From positions 1-36,663 of the forward strand of contig CAZOPF010000054.1 of assembly GCA_964581605.1 (NCBI GenBank): a stretch of 36,663 nt of DNA. Reading direction: 5' to 3'. This stretch comes from CAADGU01 sp964581605. Its GTDB lineage: Bacteria > Chloroflexota > Anaerolineae > Promineifilales > Promineifilaceae. Shown here in pieces: positions 1 through 8,998 of the stretch (its first letter is position 1; each line of letters starts with the position of its first letter). Position numbers and translations under genes: made by a program. The notes beneath the pieces were generated by a model. It ran no database searches, was not told the DNA's origin, and worked only from the letters and a program-made list of their open reading frames with translations.

Positions 1-160
1 GTGTTTGTGTGTCTTTGTGTTTGTGTGTCTTTGTGTTTGTGTGTCTTTGTGTTCAGGAGTTCACTCAAACACTCGATCACTAAAACACAAAATCACGAAG
101 ACACAAAAGCACGAAGACACAAAATCACGAAGACACAAAATCACTTTCACTCGCGCGCGC
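1..160. repeat. Tandem low-complexity repeats at the left edge
   Basis: A 16-bp unit (GTGTTTGTGTGTCTTT) is repeated three times from position 1. It is followed by a related block on the opposite strand built from units like CACGAAGACACAAAAT (about 91-145). Together they form an interrupted inverted repeat. The last codons and the stop of the neighbouring MFS transporter lie inside this block. No gene is credible here: the reading frame that crosses it translates to a Cys/Val/Phe repeat. Confidence 0.85.
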
Positions 161-1546
161 TGTTAAGGTTTGGCGGACGGCCGTTACGTCCTGGCTGATG
201 GTTTTGCTGACCATATAGTAGCAGAAGGCGGTGGGAATGACGACTAACTGGAAGAGGGCCAGCGTGATGGCGTAGTTATTGGGCGAGGGCACGATCAGGC
301 GATCCAGCAAACCGCCAGCAATCGCCACACTGAGCGCGCTGCCTATGGCGCGGGTGAGGCGGCTGAGGCCAATAATGGTGCCGCGATGCTCTGGTAGGTT
401 GGCGTCCGTCATCATCGCCGCCCAGTTGGGCGCATCTACTGCCTGGAAGATGAGGGCCAGCGTGGCCGCCAGGAAGGCCAGCAAAACCCAGGGGTTGGTA
501 AACAGGGTGAGGATGATATGCACGGCCGTTTGCAGCATAGTAGCCCCCTCCGGCAAATCCAACCCTTGCAGGGGGATGAAGTAGAGCAGGGTGAAAAAGG
601 GAATGGCGGCCAGCAGCCCACCCATTACCAACAGTGGGCGGCCGCGCGGGTTGCGTTTTTGCCATTTGTCGCCCAAATAGCCGCTGAGCACGGCCGTGAA
701 CGCCCCCAGACTAAACAGCGCCACAAACATATTCCCGGCCACCGTCGCCGTTTCCAGGTCGTAACCATCCGCCTGCACGCGGGCAATGGCCCAACGGGGA
801 ATCCAGAGTGTGGAGCCATAGGCCAGGGCAAAGGTGAAGCTGGCCGCCAGCAGCCAGCGTGTTGTACCCTGGCGCAGCATGGGCAGCAGTTCATCGCGGC
901 GGATGCGGTAATCATAGCTCTGGCCGGAAGCAAAAACGGCCGCCAGTTCCGGCTCCGCCTGGCCGCGTTTCGGTTCGTAGGTGAAGAGGTAGAGGAGGGC
1001 AAATAAAAAGCCCAACCCGGCGATGAAAAAGAAGGGCAGTCGCCAATCTCCCGCCCCCATGGTGCCTGCCAGCAAAGACCCCAATGAGCCACCCACCCCT
1101 TGCGAGATGCTCCAGAAAGCCAGCGCCAGACCACGCCGCGCCGCCGGTACCAGGTCGCTGACGACGCTAAAACCGACTGATGCAATGCCGCCCACGCCAA
1201 CGGCCGTGACCATCTGCCACCAAAAAAATTGGGCATACGACTCGGCAAAGGCGGTGAATACCATGGCCGTTGCCCAAAGCAGGGTGCTGCAAAAAAGTAG
1301 TGGTTTGCGCCGCTGCTGGTCGCCACGGTAACCCCAGAAGATGGCGGCAATAGCGACCACGAAGAGGTACACGGCCGTGACCAGCCCCAATGACCCTTCT
1401 GTTGCCTCCAGATCGCGGGCAATGATGGCATACAACGGCGGCAAAACGCCCGCCGCCGCATTATCCAGGGAGGCCAGGATGATGAAAACGGTGAGGGTGA
1501 AGAGGGTTTTGATAGTGAGCAGTGAGCAGTGAGCAGTGAGCAGCAC
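125..1546 (-). CDS. MFS transporter
   Basis: This 473-residue protein has about twelve hydrophobic segments and is a major facilitator superfamily permease of the inner membrane. After the first helix (ILASLDNAAAGVLPPLYAI) comes a loop resembling the MFS motif A region (WGYRGDQQRRKPLL, near residue 70), and there is a second motif-A-like loop after helix 7 (GYLGDKWQKRNPRGRPLL). The long central loop and the end-to-end length fit the family. The substrate cannot be told from sequence. The only in-frame start before helix 1 is GTG at 1546, which lies inside an AGTGAGC tandem repeat, so the first 10-11 residues are repeat-derived. The final residues (SESDFVSS) and the stop are also repeat-derived. 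It lies 26 bp downstream of the SH3 protein on the same strand. The family call is firm, the function is not. Confidence 0.85.
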   Translation of the reverse strand: MLLTAHCSLLTIKTLFTLTVFIILASLDNAAAGVLPPLYAIIARDLEATEGSLGLVTAVYLFVVAIAAIFWGYRGDQQRRKPLLFCSTLLWATAMVFTAFAESYAQFFWWQMVTAVGVGGIASVGFSVVSDLVPAARRGLALAFWSISQGVGGSLGSLLAGTMGAGDWRLPFFFIAGLGFLFALLYLFTYEPKRGQAEPELAAVFASGQSYDYRIRRDELLPMLRQGTTRWLLAASFTFALAYGSTLWIPRWAIARVQADGYDLETATVAGNMFVALFSLGAFTAVLSGYLGDKWQKRNPRGRPLLVMGGLLAAIPFFTLLYFIPLQGLDLPEGATMLQTAVHIILTLFTNPWVLLAFLAATLALIFQAVDAPNWAAMMTDANLPEHRGTIIGLSRLTRAIGSALSVAIAGGLLDRLIVPSPNNYAITLALFQLVVIPTAFCYYMVSKTISQDVTAVRQTLTARASESDFVSS

Positions 1547-1569
1547 CGCTTACTGCTCACTGCTTACTG
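1515..1569. repeat. AGTGAGC heptamer repeat forming an inverted repeat
   Basis: Three to four copies of the heptamer AGTGAGC are followed, after a spacer CACCGCTTA, by inverted copies (TGCTCACTGCTTACT). The element fills the junction between the SH3 gene and the MFS gene and supplies the MFS start region. In form it resembles the short tandem heptamer (STRR) elements known in cyanobacteria. Confidence 0.85.
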
Positions 1570-1571
1570 AT

Positions 1572-2513
1572 TCAAGAGCGGCGTTTGATGAGGAAGACGG
1601 CCGTGCCCGCAACCAGCAGCAGAGCGGCCCCTACCAGGAGCAGGCCGGAGTAGTCGGTTCCGGTACTGTCCACGCTGGTTTCAACTGGGGCGGGTGGCAT
1701 GCCAGGTTGGGGCAGGGCGGCGATGCTGGTGGGCAGCGCAATGGCAGTGGTGGTGGGGGTGGGTGTGACGGCCGCGCTCAGGACATTGGTTTGCCCAACT
1801 GGTTCTGGGATTGTGACAGGATAGGCGGTCTCAACGGCCGTTTCCAGCGGTGCCACCACCATTGTCTCTCCGGCAGTGGGGATGGCAGTGGGGGTAGCTG
1901 TAACTGGTGTGGCACAGGGGGGTGGGGTGGTGGGCTGCCAGGGTGCGCCGGGCGTTACGGTTGCGTTGTTGAGCAATGGTGCAGGCACAATGGGCACGGC
2001 GGCCGTATTCCCCTGCACCTGGACGACTTCGTCGGCCACCCAACCTGTCTGCCCATTGCCCAATTGGATGAGCCACCAGGGGGCGGCCGCATCCCGGCCT
2101 ATGATGGGGCGTACTTCCTGGTAGAGCAAACGGCCGACAGTAGCAAAATCGGTACCTGGCCCGCTGCGGACATTGATAAAGTTGGCGTTGAGGGCCAGGA
2201 TGGTGGGTTGGTTGCTGCACGGCGCGGCCGTTGGCAGAAACTCACCCACAGGCGTAACGGGCAGCCCAACGGCCGTTGCTGTTTGGGTAGCAGTCGGCGG
2301 ATTTTCTGGTGGTGGGTTGCCAGGATTACCAGGATTGCCAGGTGTGGGTGATGCCGGGATGGGGGTATTTGGAGGTGTGGTTGGTGTTTGCGGCCCTGGC
2401 GTGGGGGTGCGCGTGGGGATAGTGGGTTCTGGTGTCAGGGCGGCGGTGGACAGTACCAGAAATACCAAAACAAAGAGTAACAGCGATGCTGATAAAAATA
2501 GCTTCTTTTTCAT
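1572..2513 (-). CDS. Membrane-anchored extracellular protein with an SH3 domain
   Basis: The 313-residue protein starts with a Lys-rich n-region and a hydrophobic core (residues 2-25), so it is exported. A long Pro/Thr/Gly-rich spacer (about 28-85) includes GNPGNPGNP. A bacterial SH3 (SH3b) domain follows at about 105-165, recognisable from NVRSGPGTDFATVGRL and GWVADEVV. A second Thr/Pro-rich spacer leads to a C-terminal transmembrane helix and a short basic tail (FLIKRRS). The SH3 head is therefore held outside the membrane and probably binds wall or surface polymer. AGGAG lies about 6 bases before the ATG. The next gene upstream on this strand is the DUF4012 gene. The exact ligand is unknown. 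Confidence 0.8.
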   Translation of the reverse strand: MKKKLFLSASLLLFVLVFLVLSTAALTPEPTIPTRTPTPGPQTPTTPPNTPIPASPTPGNPGNPGNPPPENPPTATQTATAVGLPVTPVGEFLPTAAPCSNQPTILALNANFINVRSGPGTDFATVGRLLYQEVRPIIGRDAAAPWWLIQLGNGQTGWVADEVVQVQGNTAAVPIVPAPLLNNATVTPGAPWQPTTPPPCATPVTATPTAIPTAGETMVVAPLETAVETAYPVTIPEPVGQTNVLSAAVTPTPTTTAIALPTSIAALPQPGMPPAPVETSVDSTGTDYSGLLLVGAALLLVAGTAVFLIKRRS

Positions 2514-2576
2514 TTAATCTCCTGAATAGGCCAGGTGCCACTGGCCTGTTCAGTATATCTCAGTTGGGGCGGTGCT

Positions 2577-4610
2577 TCAATTATCAGGCAATGAATAATT
2601 GATAGTCAGGGTGGTGGGCATGTCGGTCTTCAGGGCAAATGTGACCTGGTCGGCCGTGCTGGTCACGTTTTGGGGTACAGTGGAAAGCAGTTGTGCGCCG
2701 GGGGGGAGCGTTACGACAACCTGGATGGGTTGGGGGCGGGAACCGGCCTGGGGGCGAATAGTAAGCTGGTAGGTGTGGGTACGGCCGTCGCTTTTTACCA
2801 CCACGGGCAGATCATAATTGAAGGAGGCGTTCACAGTTTGCTGCTGGGGCACCAGGATAAAATTGGCAAAAGTTGTCCAGCCGGAAAATTCATTCACCGT
2901 TTGGGCCGCCCCGCTCCAACCCTGGTGGGCCACAGCCAAAGTTTCCAACGGCACTTCGTGGCTGCTGGAACTGGTGAGGGTACTGCTGCCAGGCACATAG
3001 ACGCGCAAATAGTTCCAATAACATTCGTCGGCCAACTCTTTGTAAGCGGGGCCGCTGCTGTAATCTATGAGCGTGTCCTGATAACAGCCAGTTTCGCCTT
3101 TTTCAAGTGGGGCATTGTTGGCGTAGTGTACGGTCAGGGCAGCAATGGCCCGGCCGTCAGGTTGTAATTGAACGGCATAATCCAGGCTGCGTTCGATGTG
3201 CATATTGACTTTGTTGTAGCCCATGTTGGTATCCACAACGGCGATGAAATCCTGGCCAGTGGGGTTTTCCAGACGGCCGTCCCAGTTCAGCCCATCGAAC
3301 ACGGCCGCGAGCGCCGGGTCACGCATGTAGATTTGCAGGTGCCCGGTTTCAGCTGCTTTGTGTAATGATTCGGCCAGGGTGAGCGGGTCTATTTCGCCCA
3401 GCCCAGACTCGATTTTGGCCTGAATCGCCTGCCCAAAAGTACCCAGAAAGGTTTTGCGTTCGCTGTACCAATCATTAACGGCCTGTTCTGTGTTTTTAGC
3501 CCATGCTTCTTGAAAGTGGCGAACGACGTTTTGGGCCGTTAAAGTCTGCCCGGTGTCCGCAATTGTAACCGGGCCAATACCGCGCAGTAGCAATTGGACA
3601 AATCGTTGGTCAATGGCGATGGCCCCGTCTGCTTCGGGCACATCCTGGCCGTAGCTGTATAGGTGGATAGCGGTCTCGGCTGAGGTGGGGAAGTCCGGCC
3701 AAAAATTGGCATCGCGGTAGAAAAATAGCTCCAGGGCCATGAAATCATAAAAAGGTTGAGGAGGGAAGTCGTATGGTTTTTCGGCCCAATTGTCAATGTA
3801 ATTGCCATCCTGGAAGTTGAGGCTGGTGATACGGCCGTCATTCAGTTGCAGTACGCCCGCTCCCGTAATAAAACCGCCGGTCGGCCGTGTTTCATCTTCA
3901 TTTTGGATGATAAGCAGATAGGTGCGGGGGCCATCCATACCCATCAGTTCAGGCAAAACGAGGGCTGTTTGCAGGCCATCCTGAGCCAGAGGTAGCAGGG
4001 GGTCTACTCGTTCCAGCAGTTGGCGCACGCGCCAGGGCAGGGCAGATGGATCGCCCAATGCTTGCCGGGCAGCTACCAGCCGGGCCATGGCGGTGTTGGC
4101 TGCTGCCAGCTCTGGCCCGGCAGCGGCCAACGCATGCACAAGTGCCGACATCTGGTCATCGCTTCCGTCTGTTTGTAAGAGAAGGAGGGCGGGTTTGAGA
4201 GCGTTGAAGGCGAGGACGGCCGTTTCTGTGCCCGCATCGGCCATTTCCATGAGTTCCGGTGTGGCGACCAGGAGTGGCCCGGCTTGGGGGACCCAACCTA
4301 AATGAGGGGTCAGGGGCATGAGGAAGGCGGTTTCCCGTTTCAAGGTGACAATATCCTGGCGCAAACCCAATACAAGCTGTTCCACCTCATCGGGATTGAG
4401 ATTACTCAGGCCACCTTCTAATAAGGTTTCTGCCTGTGGTTGTCGTGCCAGGAGGGATTGCACGGCCGTGCCAATGCGATACGCTTTTAATCCCATCCAC
4501 AACAGCAGTAGCAACAAGGCGCTGGCCATGAGCAACAAGGCCACTCTACGCCCGGACGAAGCTGTTGGTCTGGTAATTGTGGGAACTGATTGTGTATCGA
4601 ACCGTGTCAT
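2577..4610 (-). CDS. DUF4012 domain membrane protein
   Basis: This 677-residue protein has one N-terminal membrane helix (about 23-43) and a large outer part. The hallmark of DUF4012 is visible near residue 240: a stretch running from YLLIIQNEDE to RPTGGFITG. The C-terminal 200 residues look like a beta-rich extracellular domain. DUF4012 proteins are often found with glycosyltransferases and LytR-CpsA-Psr proteins in surface-polymer loci, which fits the glycosyltransferase and flippase-like genes just upstream. The biochemical role of the family is not established. The ATG at 4610 has no strong ribosome site. The 135 bp to the next gene hold only a short GGCAACC/GGTAATC-type repeat. Confidence 0.85.
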   Translation of the reverse strand: MTRFDTQSVPTITRPTASSGRRVALLLMASALLLLLLWMGLKAYRIGTAVQSLLARQPQAETLLEGGLSNLNPDEVEQLVLGLRQDIVTLKRETAFLMPLTPHLGWVPQAGPLLVATPELMEMADAGTETAVLAFNALKPALLLLQTDGSDDQMSALVHALAAAGPELAAANTAMARLVAARQALGDPSALPWRVRQLLERVDPLLPLAQDGLQTALVLPELMGMDGPRTYLLIIQNEDETRPTGGFITGAGVLQLNDGRITSLNFQDGNYIDNWAEKPYDFPPQPFYDFMALELFFYRDANFWPDFPTSAETAIHLYSYGQDVPEADGAIAIDQRFVQLLLRGIGPVTIADTGQTLTAQNVVRHFQEAWAKNTEQAVNDWYSERKTFLGTFGQAIQAKIESGLGEIDPLTLAESLHKAAETGHLQIYMRDPALAAVFDGLNWDGRLENPTGQDFIAVVDTNMGYNKVNMHIERSLDYAVQLQPDGRAIAALTVHYANNAPLEKGETGCYQDTLIDYSSGPAYKELADECYWNYLRVYVPGSSTLTSSSSHEVPLETLAVAHQGWSGAAQTVNEFSGWTTFANFILVPQQQTVNASFNYDLPVVVKSDGRTHTYQLTIRPQAGSRPQPIQVVVTLPPGAQLLSTVPQNVTSTADQVTFALKTDMPTTLTINYSLPDN

Positions 4611-4745
4611 CGCTTGTTTACCTGAACTAACATCGGGGGAGCAATGGTGAAGCTACCCTGTCTCAATAATACCTCAGGATAATCTGGAGTTCCAATCTGG
4701 TTCAAGTGGGTTTGCAACCGGCAACCGGTAATCAAAGAATAAATG

Positions 4746-5720
4746 TCAATGGGTGGCCTTTGACAAGATGATTGCCCCTGTACCCCAGGCAAAACCCAGA
4801 CCTAGAGCCAGTGCCCGCGTAAACAACAAAAATGGTGCGGCCAGAGCGACGGCGTGGTCTTTTGCCCATGCTTTGCGGCAAAAGGGGAGGGTGGTCGTTA
4901 CGAATAGAAATAGTAAAAAAAGCAGCGGCCAGAGCATGAGGGGAAAAAGGGGAATGCTAACGGCCGTAGCCACCATCAATCCCGCCAAACCCATTTGTAC
5001 TTTCAAAATTTGGGGCGTGTGGGAATCTTTGATGACGCGGTCCGGGTAGCGCCGAATGAAGCGGGCTTTCCAGTAGCCAATCCAGAACTTTTTGCGGGCA
5101 TATTGGCGCAGACTGGCGCTGTGGCGGTGGGCAACGACGGCCGTTGGCTGAAACAGCATCCTATACCCCTGCGCCGCTAACCGAAAGGAAAGTTCCTGGT
5201 CTTCTACGTAGGCGATGGTTTCATCAAAGCCGTTGTTATCCAACAAAACCTGGCGACGATAGGCACAGGAGTAGGTGTCTACAAAATCTATGTGTGGCAT
5301 AGCAGCCATGCCGCCATACTTGTCTTCATATTCAAGCTGCACAAAACGGGCCACCAGTTGGGGCTGATGGGAGATGTAAATGCCTTTGACGGCCGTTATG
5401 CCCGCATCCTGGCGCAACGGCCGTGTTACTTCCTCAAGCCAGTTGGGTTGGGGCACACAATCCGCATCGGTAAAACAGATAATCTCGCCTGCAGCAACGT
5501 GAATGCCCTGGTTGCGGGCAGCGGCCGCCCCCCGGTTGTGTGGGCAGCGGATAAGTTTCACGCCAAAGCGTTGGGCGCGGTCGGCCGTATCATCTATCGA
5601 GCCATCATCCACCACAATAATTTCCACTGCCTCACGCTCGACCCCTTGCACTTGCAAAGCAGAGAGGCAGTCATCAATGGTGGCGGCCGCGTTATAGGCA
5701 GGCACAATAACGGAAATCAT
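4746..5720 (-). CDS. Glycosyltransferase family 2, membrane-attached
   Basis: A GT-A fold transferase of 324 residues. The nucleotide-sugar site is seen as VVDDGS (residues 36-41), the metal-binding DAD as FTDADC (83-88), and the acidic acceptor-side motif as YVEDQELSFR (near 165-175). Two or more hydrophobic segments in the last 90 residues anchor it to the inner face of the membrane. It overlaps the upstream flippase-like gene by 4 bases (ATGA), so the two are translated together. The likely job is adding sugar to a lipid-linked or surface glycan; donor and acceptor are unknown. Confidence 0.9.
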   Translation of the reverse strand: MISVIVPAYNAAATIDDCLSALQVQGVEREAVEIIVVDDGSIDDTADRAQRFGVKLIRCPHNRGAAAARNQGIHVAAGEIICFTDADCVPQPNWLEEVTRPLRQDAGITAVKGIYISHQPQLVARFVQLEYEDKYGGMAAMPHIDFVDTYSCAYRRQVLLDNNGFDETIAYVEDQELSFRLAAQGYRMLFQPTAVVAHRHSASLRQYARKKFWIGYWKARFIRRYPDRVIKDSHTPQILKVQMGLAGLMVATAVSIPLFPLMLWPLLFLLFLFVTTTLPFCRKAWAKDHAVALAAPFLLFTRALALGLGFAWGTGAIILSKATH

Positions 5721-6757
5721 GGGGACTCGGGGCGGATGGGGCTTTTGGTGTGGGCAGCGGCCGCAATGCCCAACACAATGAGCGGCAGAACCACGGCTAC
5801 GTGGTAAATAATGGTATAGCTGATGATCACAGCATCATTTTCATACCCAAATTGCAATAGCAAATAGGCGACCACACTATCGAAAACACCAATTTTGCCA
5901 GGGGTAGAAGGCGGGGCCAATGCCACCATAATGGCGAGATTGATGATCGTGGCTTCTATCCAGCCAAATGGCAAATGAAAGGCCCACAACAACAGCAAGG
6001 GGGTTAAGATCGAGAAGAATGTAATGATCACAGAAATAGCCAGCAGTAGTATTGCCAGACGGCGGCTGCGTAGCGCGGCCAATCCGGCTAACCCGGAAAC
6101 CGTCCAACGCGAGAGCCGCTGCCCTACCACACCCGGCAAATGGGTGAGCATCGCTTGTATGACCCGGATCACCCGTTCTGTTTGGGTGGCGATGAGGTAG
6201 AGCAGCAGCAGAACAAAGAGCGCAGCCACTCCGGCCGTCAGGGTGGCAGTGGTCTGGCTGAGAGAAGATGGCAGAGTAACGGCCGTAACCACCACGACCA
6301 TCGTCAACCCTACCATCAGCAGTTCGAGCGTTTTTTCCAGCACCAATGTCGTTAAAGCCTGTGTCTTTTTAATACCTGCCAGCCGCTCAATCGCCACAAT
6401 ACGCGCCAATTCCCCTAATCGCAGGAAAGGGATGAGTGTATTGATGTATGCGCCGAGCGACATGGCCCAAAAGAAGGGGGGAAAAGGGGGCGCCTGGCTG
6501 CGCGGCGGAAACATCAACTGCCAGCGCCACGCTTTAAGCAGTAATGTCACCAGCACGGCCGTCATGGCTGCACCTATCAACCAGGGGTTGGCGGCCATTA
6601 ACGCCTGTGTCAACTCAGCCAGCGTAACCCTGCCGGCTAGATACCATATGCCAGCCACCAGCAAAACAAGGGTCAACAAAATGCTCAACCAGCCCCAAAG
6701 CCGCTGGCGGGTTGTTTGTAAGGATTGGCGCTCCTCAAGCATGTCAGAGGGATTCAT
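5717..6757 (-). CDS. Lysylphosphatidylglycerol synthase TM-region / UPF0104 family flippase-like protein
   Basis: About 346 residues with roughly eight membrane helices and a short cytoplasmic N-terminus. The pattern fits the LPG-synthase transmembrane (YbhN-like, UPF0104) family: a conserved WRW after helix 2, LGELARIVAIER near residue 115-125, and APSTPGKIGVFDS near residue 285. Family members without the catalytic domain are thought to move lipids or lipid-linked sugars; this one has no aminoacyl transferase domain. I place the start at the ATG at 6757. A TTG at 6772 would add five residues. Neither has a clear ribosome site. It overlaps the glycosyltransferase by 4 bases. Confidence 0.85.
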   Translation of the reverse strand: MNPSDMLEERQSLQTTRQRLWGWLSILLTLVLLVAGIWYLAGRVTLAELTQALMAANPWLIGAAMTAVLVTLLLKAWRWQLMFPPRSQAPPFPPFFWAMSLGAYINTLIPFLRLGELARIVAIERLAGIKKTQALTTLVLEKTLELLMVGLTMVVVVTAVTLPSSLSQTTATLTAGVAALFVLLLLYLIATQTERVIRVIQAMLTHLPGVVGQRLSRWTVSGLAGLAALRSRRLAILLLAISVIITFFSILTPLLLLWAFHLPFGWIEATIINLAIMVALAPPSTPGKIGVFDSVVAYLLLQFGYENDAVIISYTIIYHVAVVLPLIVLGIAAAAHTKSPIRPESP

Positions 6758-6772
6758 GGGAAGCGAAGGCAA

Positions 6773-6801
6773 TAAAAAAGACCTGGGAGGCGCCCAGGTC
6801 T
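6773..6801 (-). terminator. Rho-independent terminator of the L,D-transpeptidase gene
   Basis: Read on the minus strand, a perfect 9-bp stem (AGACCTGGG / CCCAGGTCT) with a 5-base loop is followed at once by a run of six T. It begins about 19 bases after the L,D-transpeptidase stop, so it separates that gene from the flippase-like gene. Confidence 0.9.
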
Positions 6802-6819
6802 CTTTGTGCCGTCAGAAGG

Positions 6820-7902
6820 CTACGGCCCGGCAAATGGTTCCTGGGGATCGTAGCGTGTGAAATAATGTTGGGGATCAGAGGTATGAACCCACACATACAG
6901 GTCATTAGGCGCACCTTCTGACCAGTAAAAAACCCATTCGGCGTCACGCGGGGGCATGTTCACGCAGCCATGACTGTGTTTGTAGCCAAACCGGTCATGC
7001 CAGAATGCGCCGTGCAGGGCAATGTCGTTATCAAAAAACATGGTGTGGGGTACATCTTCGATAAAGTAGTAGTCAACTTTGCCTTCCGCACCGGACATCT
7101 TGGTTTTCAGGTGGCGGTCCCATACCTGGAATAGCCCTTCATGGGTGGGCCAACGGTTGAGGCCGCTGGAAACGAGACCGGCATATACCATTCGGTCGCC
7201 CTCATAAGCGGCAAAAGTTTGTTCATACAGGTCAATTTCCACCCAATACTCATCGGGGCCAACACCTGCGGGGCGTTGATTGGGGTCAACCAGACTGACA
7301 TAGGTCTGGCGCATCCAACGGCCGCCGCCAATGTTGTACCAGAGCCAGCCCTCGTCATCTTCCACGGCGTCATACACTTCCAAAAAGGTGTAACGGGGGA
7401 GCTTCACGGCATCGGCCGGGGGTTCGGCCCCCGGTTCCAGGCTATACCAGTAATCGGCGACCATCCAGCCAAACGGCCGTTCCAACACAGTATGTATCTC
7501 CATGCCCGTAAACTCTGAGGCGGTTGTTAACGTCAGGTCTTCGGCCCGCACCCATTCGCCCAAGTTAATCTCGTACCAAAGCCGTCCTTCATTTTCCGTG
7601 CCGTAGTTGATGGTAGAAAAGAGGAAACCGTCACCCACATTGCGCACGATGGGGCTGTTCATGCTGGGGGCGCTATAAACGTCAATCAGGTCTTTCAGCC
7701 GGGCGTAACGTTGTGAAGGCAAGATGCTATTAGCAAAAGGTTCCGGGCGCACAAATGTCGGGGTTGGCGGCTCTGCTTCACAGACATGTCCAATTTCATC
7801 AGAGAAGAGGTAACAATCGGCGGCCCACGCCCTGCCAACTACAACCCACAAACCAACAACGATGATGGAAATGGTGGTTCCCCAAAGAATGATTCGCTTC
7901 AT
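6820..7902 (-). CDS. L,D-transpeptidase (YkuD) with SH3-like repeats
   Basis: The 360-residue protein has an N-terminal signal sequence (hydrophobic 5-25, ending ...GRAWA), so it works outside the membrane. Two SH3-like segments follow (about 65-125 and 150-205), each ending in a Trp-rich GEWVR / GRWMR strand. The C-terminal YkuD domain starts near YWVEIDLYEQTF and carries the catalytic signature ALHGAFWHDRFG, then SHGCVNM, with Cys313 as nucleophile. Such enzymes make 3-3 crosslinks in peptidoglycan or attach proteins to it, using the SH3 parts to hold the wall. The start is well supported: AAGGAG precedes the ATG by about 5 bases. It is a single-gene unit with its own terminator. Confidence 0.93.
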   Translation of the reverse strand: MKRIILWGTTISIIVVGLWVVVGRAWAADCYLFSDEIGHVCEAEPPTPTFVRPEPFANSILPSQRYARLKDLIDVYSAPSMNSPIVRNVGDGFLFSTINYGTENEGRLWYEINLGEWVRAEDLTLTTASEFTGMEIHTVLERPFGWMVADYWYSLEPGAEPPADAVKLPRYTFLEVYDAVEDDEGWLWYNIGGGRWMRQTYVSLVDPNQRPAGVGPDEYWVEIDLYEQTFAAYEGDRMVYAGLVSSGLNRWPTHEGLFQVWDRHLKTKMSGAEGKVDYYFIEDVPHTMFFDNDIALHGAFWHDRFGYKHSHGCVNMPPRDAEWVFYWSEGAPNDLYVWVHTSDPQHYFTRYDPQEPFAGP

Positions 7903-8147
7903 TTATCTCCTTACTCCGACGTCTTTTCAGGTATACAGCCTGTATTTTAGCACAGAGTGAACGGGTTGGCCTAACGGCCGTGAACCCTCTCACTCCCCGG
8001 ATACTACCATCAACAATTACCCTGATACAACTCAAACCTTTCTCAATTCATTTACGATTCACCAATTTCCCTCTACTATTGAATACCCCTATTCCAAGAG
8101 GGTTCACCAACATCGGATCACAAAATACGGATCACGGATTACAAAAA
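7903..8147. promoter_or_regulatory. Divergent intergenic region
   Basis: This 245-bp stretch separates the leftward L,D-transpeptidase from the rightward DUF554 gene, so it must hold promoters for both. A minus-strand TAAAAT hexamer lies near 7943-7948, with no good -35 partner. One ACGGCCGT octamer (7974) and a short direct repeat (CGGATCAC..CGGATCAC, about 8113-8137) are the only other features. The frame is open leftward of 8148, but its residues do not resemble the family. Confidence 0.4.
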
Positions 8148-8867
8148 ATGACGGGCACAATCATCAACGCCATAACTGTTTTAATCGGAGGCATATTGGG
8201 CACGATTCTGGGCAACCGCTTCCCTCAACGGATGCAAGAAACCGTGTTTGCCAGTTTGGGGCTGTTTACCCTGGTCATTGGTTTGCTCAGTGCCCAGGCC
8301 ACAGGCAACCCGCTGATTGTGTTGGGCAGCCTGCTCGTGGGGGCGCTCATTGGCGAATGGTTGCGCATAGAAGCTGGCCTGGAACGGTTTGGCGGCTGGC
8401 TGCAACAGCTCCTTATGCGCGGGCAGGGTGGCGACGCGGCCCGTTTCATTCAGGGTTTTGTCACCGCCAGCCTGGTTTTTTGTGTGGGGCCGCTCACTAT
8501 TCAAGGCGCTATTGAAGATGGGCTGACAGGCGATTACACCAAACTGGCAATCAAAGCGATGCTGGATGGGTTTGCGGCGCTGGCTTTTGCCAGCACCATG
8601 GGGGCGGGGGTGATAGCCTCGGTTATTGTCATATTGCTGTTCCAAGGGGGGCTGACGCTGCTGGCAAGCATGGGAGCAGATTTTTTCACGCCGGCAATGA
8701 CGGCCGAACTAACAGCCACTGGGGGGGTTGTGCTACTGGCAATCAGCCTGCGACTGCTGGATTTGAAACAGATACGGGCGGCTAATTTGTTGCCTGCTCT
8801 CTTTATTGCCCCCTTAGCGGTGGCCGTGATGGATGCGGTGGGCATTGCTTATTACCCAAATCTGTAG
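8148..8867 (+). CDS. DUF554 (YqgA-like) membrane protein
   Basis: A 239-residue integral membrane protein of the DUF554 family. The family features are plain: an N-terminal MTGTIINAITVLIGGILGT, an amphipathic stretch LIGEWLRIEAGLE near residue 65, and FVTASLVFCVGPLTIQGAIEDG near residues 104-125. About six to seven helices are visible. I chose the ATG at 8148 because the family begins with this MxGTxxN sequence; the open frame upstream carries repeat-like residues. The role of the family is unknown; a transport role has been suggested from the topology only. Confidence 0.9.
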   Translation: MTGTIINAITVLIGGILGTILGNRFPQRMQETVFASLGLFTLVIGLLSAQATGNPLIVLGSLLVGALIGEWLRIEAGLERFGGWLQQLLMRGQGGDAARFIQGFVTASLVFCVGPLTIQGAIEDGLTGDYTKLAIKAMLDGFAALAFASTMGAGVIASVIVILLFQGGLTLLASMGADFFTPAMTAELTATGGVVLLAISLRLLDLKQIRAANLLPALFIAPLAVAVMDAVGIAYYPNL

Positions 8868-8998
8868 TTTCCTGATCCGAGGTCGGAAGTCCGAAGTTGG
8901 CTCACGGATTGCGGTTTATGGCCTGCTGACGGCCGCCCAAAATGGCACCCGCTACAGATTTTGCCAAAATGGGACGATAACTTTACACTTCCCTCGTT
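8868..8998. other. Short intergenic region, no gene
   Basis: It holds a small near-repeat (GGTCGGAAGTCCGAAGTTGG, about 8881-8900). No good promoter or ribosome site was found before the following ATPase gene. Confidence 0.5.

Noticed and set aside
625..1560. 311-codon second minus-strand frame over the MFS gene
   Set aside because: The translation is rich in Trp, Arg and Ser with no membrane pattern. It is an off-frame shadow of the MFS transporter.
1536..2351. 271-codon open frame on the plus strand
   Set aside because: It is opposite the SH3 protein. The Gly/Cys-rich translation is the complement of Thr/Pro codons.
7414..7437. GC-rich hairpin CCGGGGG-TTCGG-CCCCCGG inside the L,D-transpeptidase gene
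   Set aside because: It encodes part of a Pro/Gly-rich linker (EPGAEPP) between SH3-like segments. I found no second copy, so it may come from codon choice alone.
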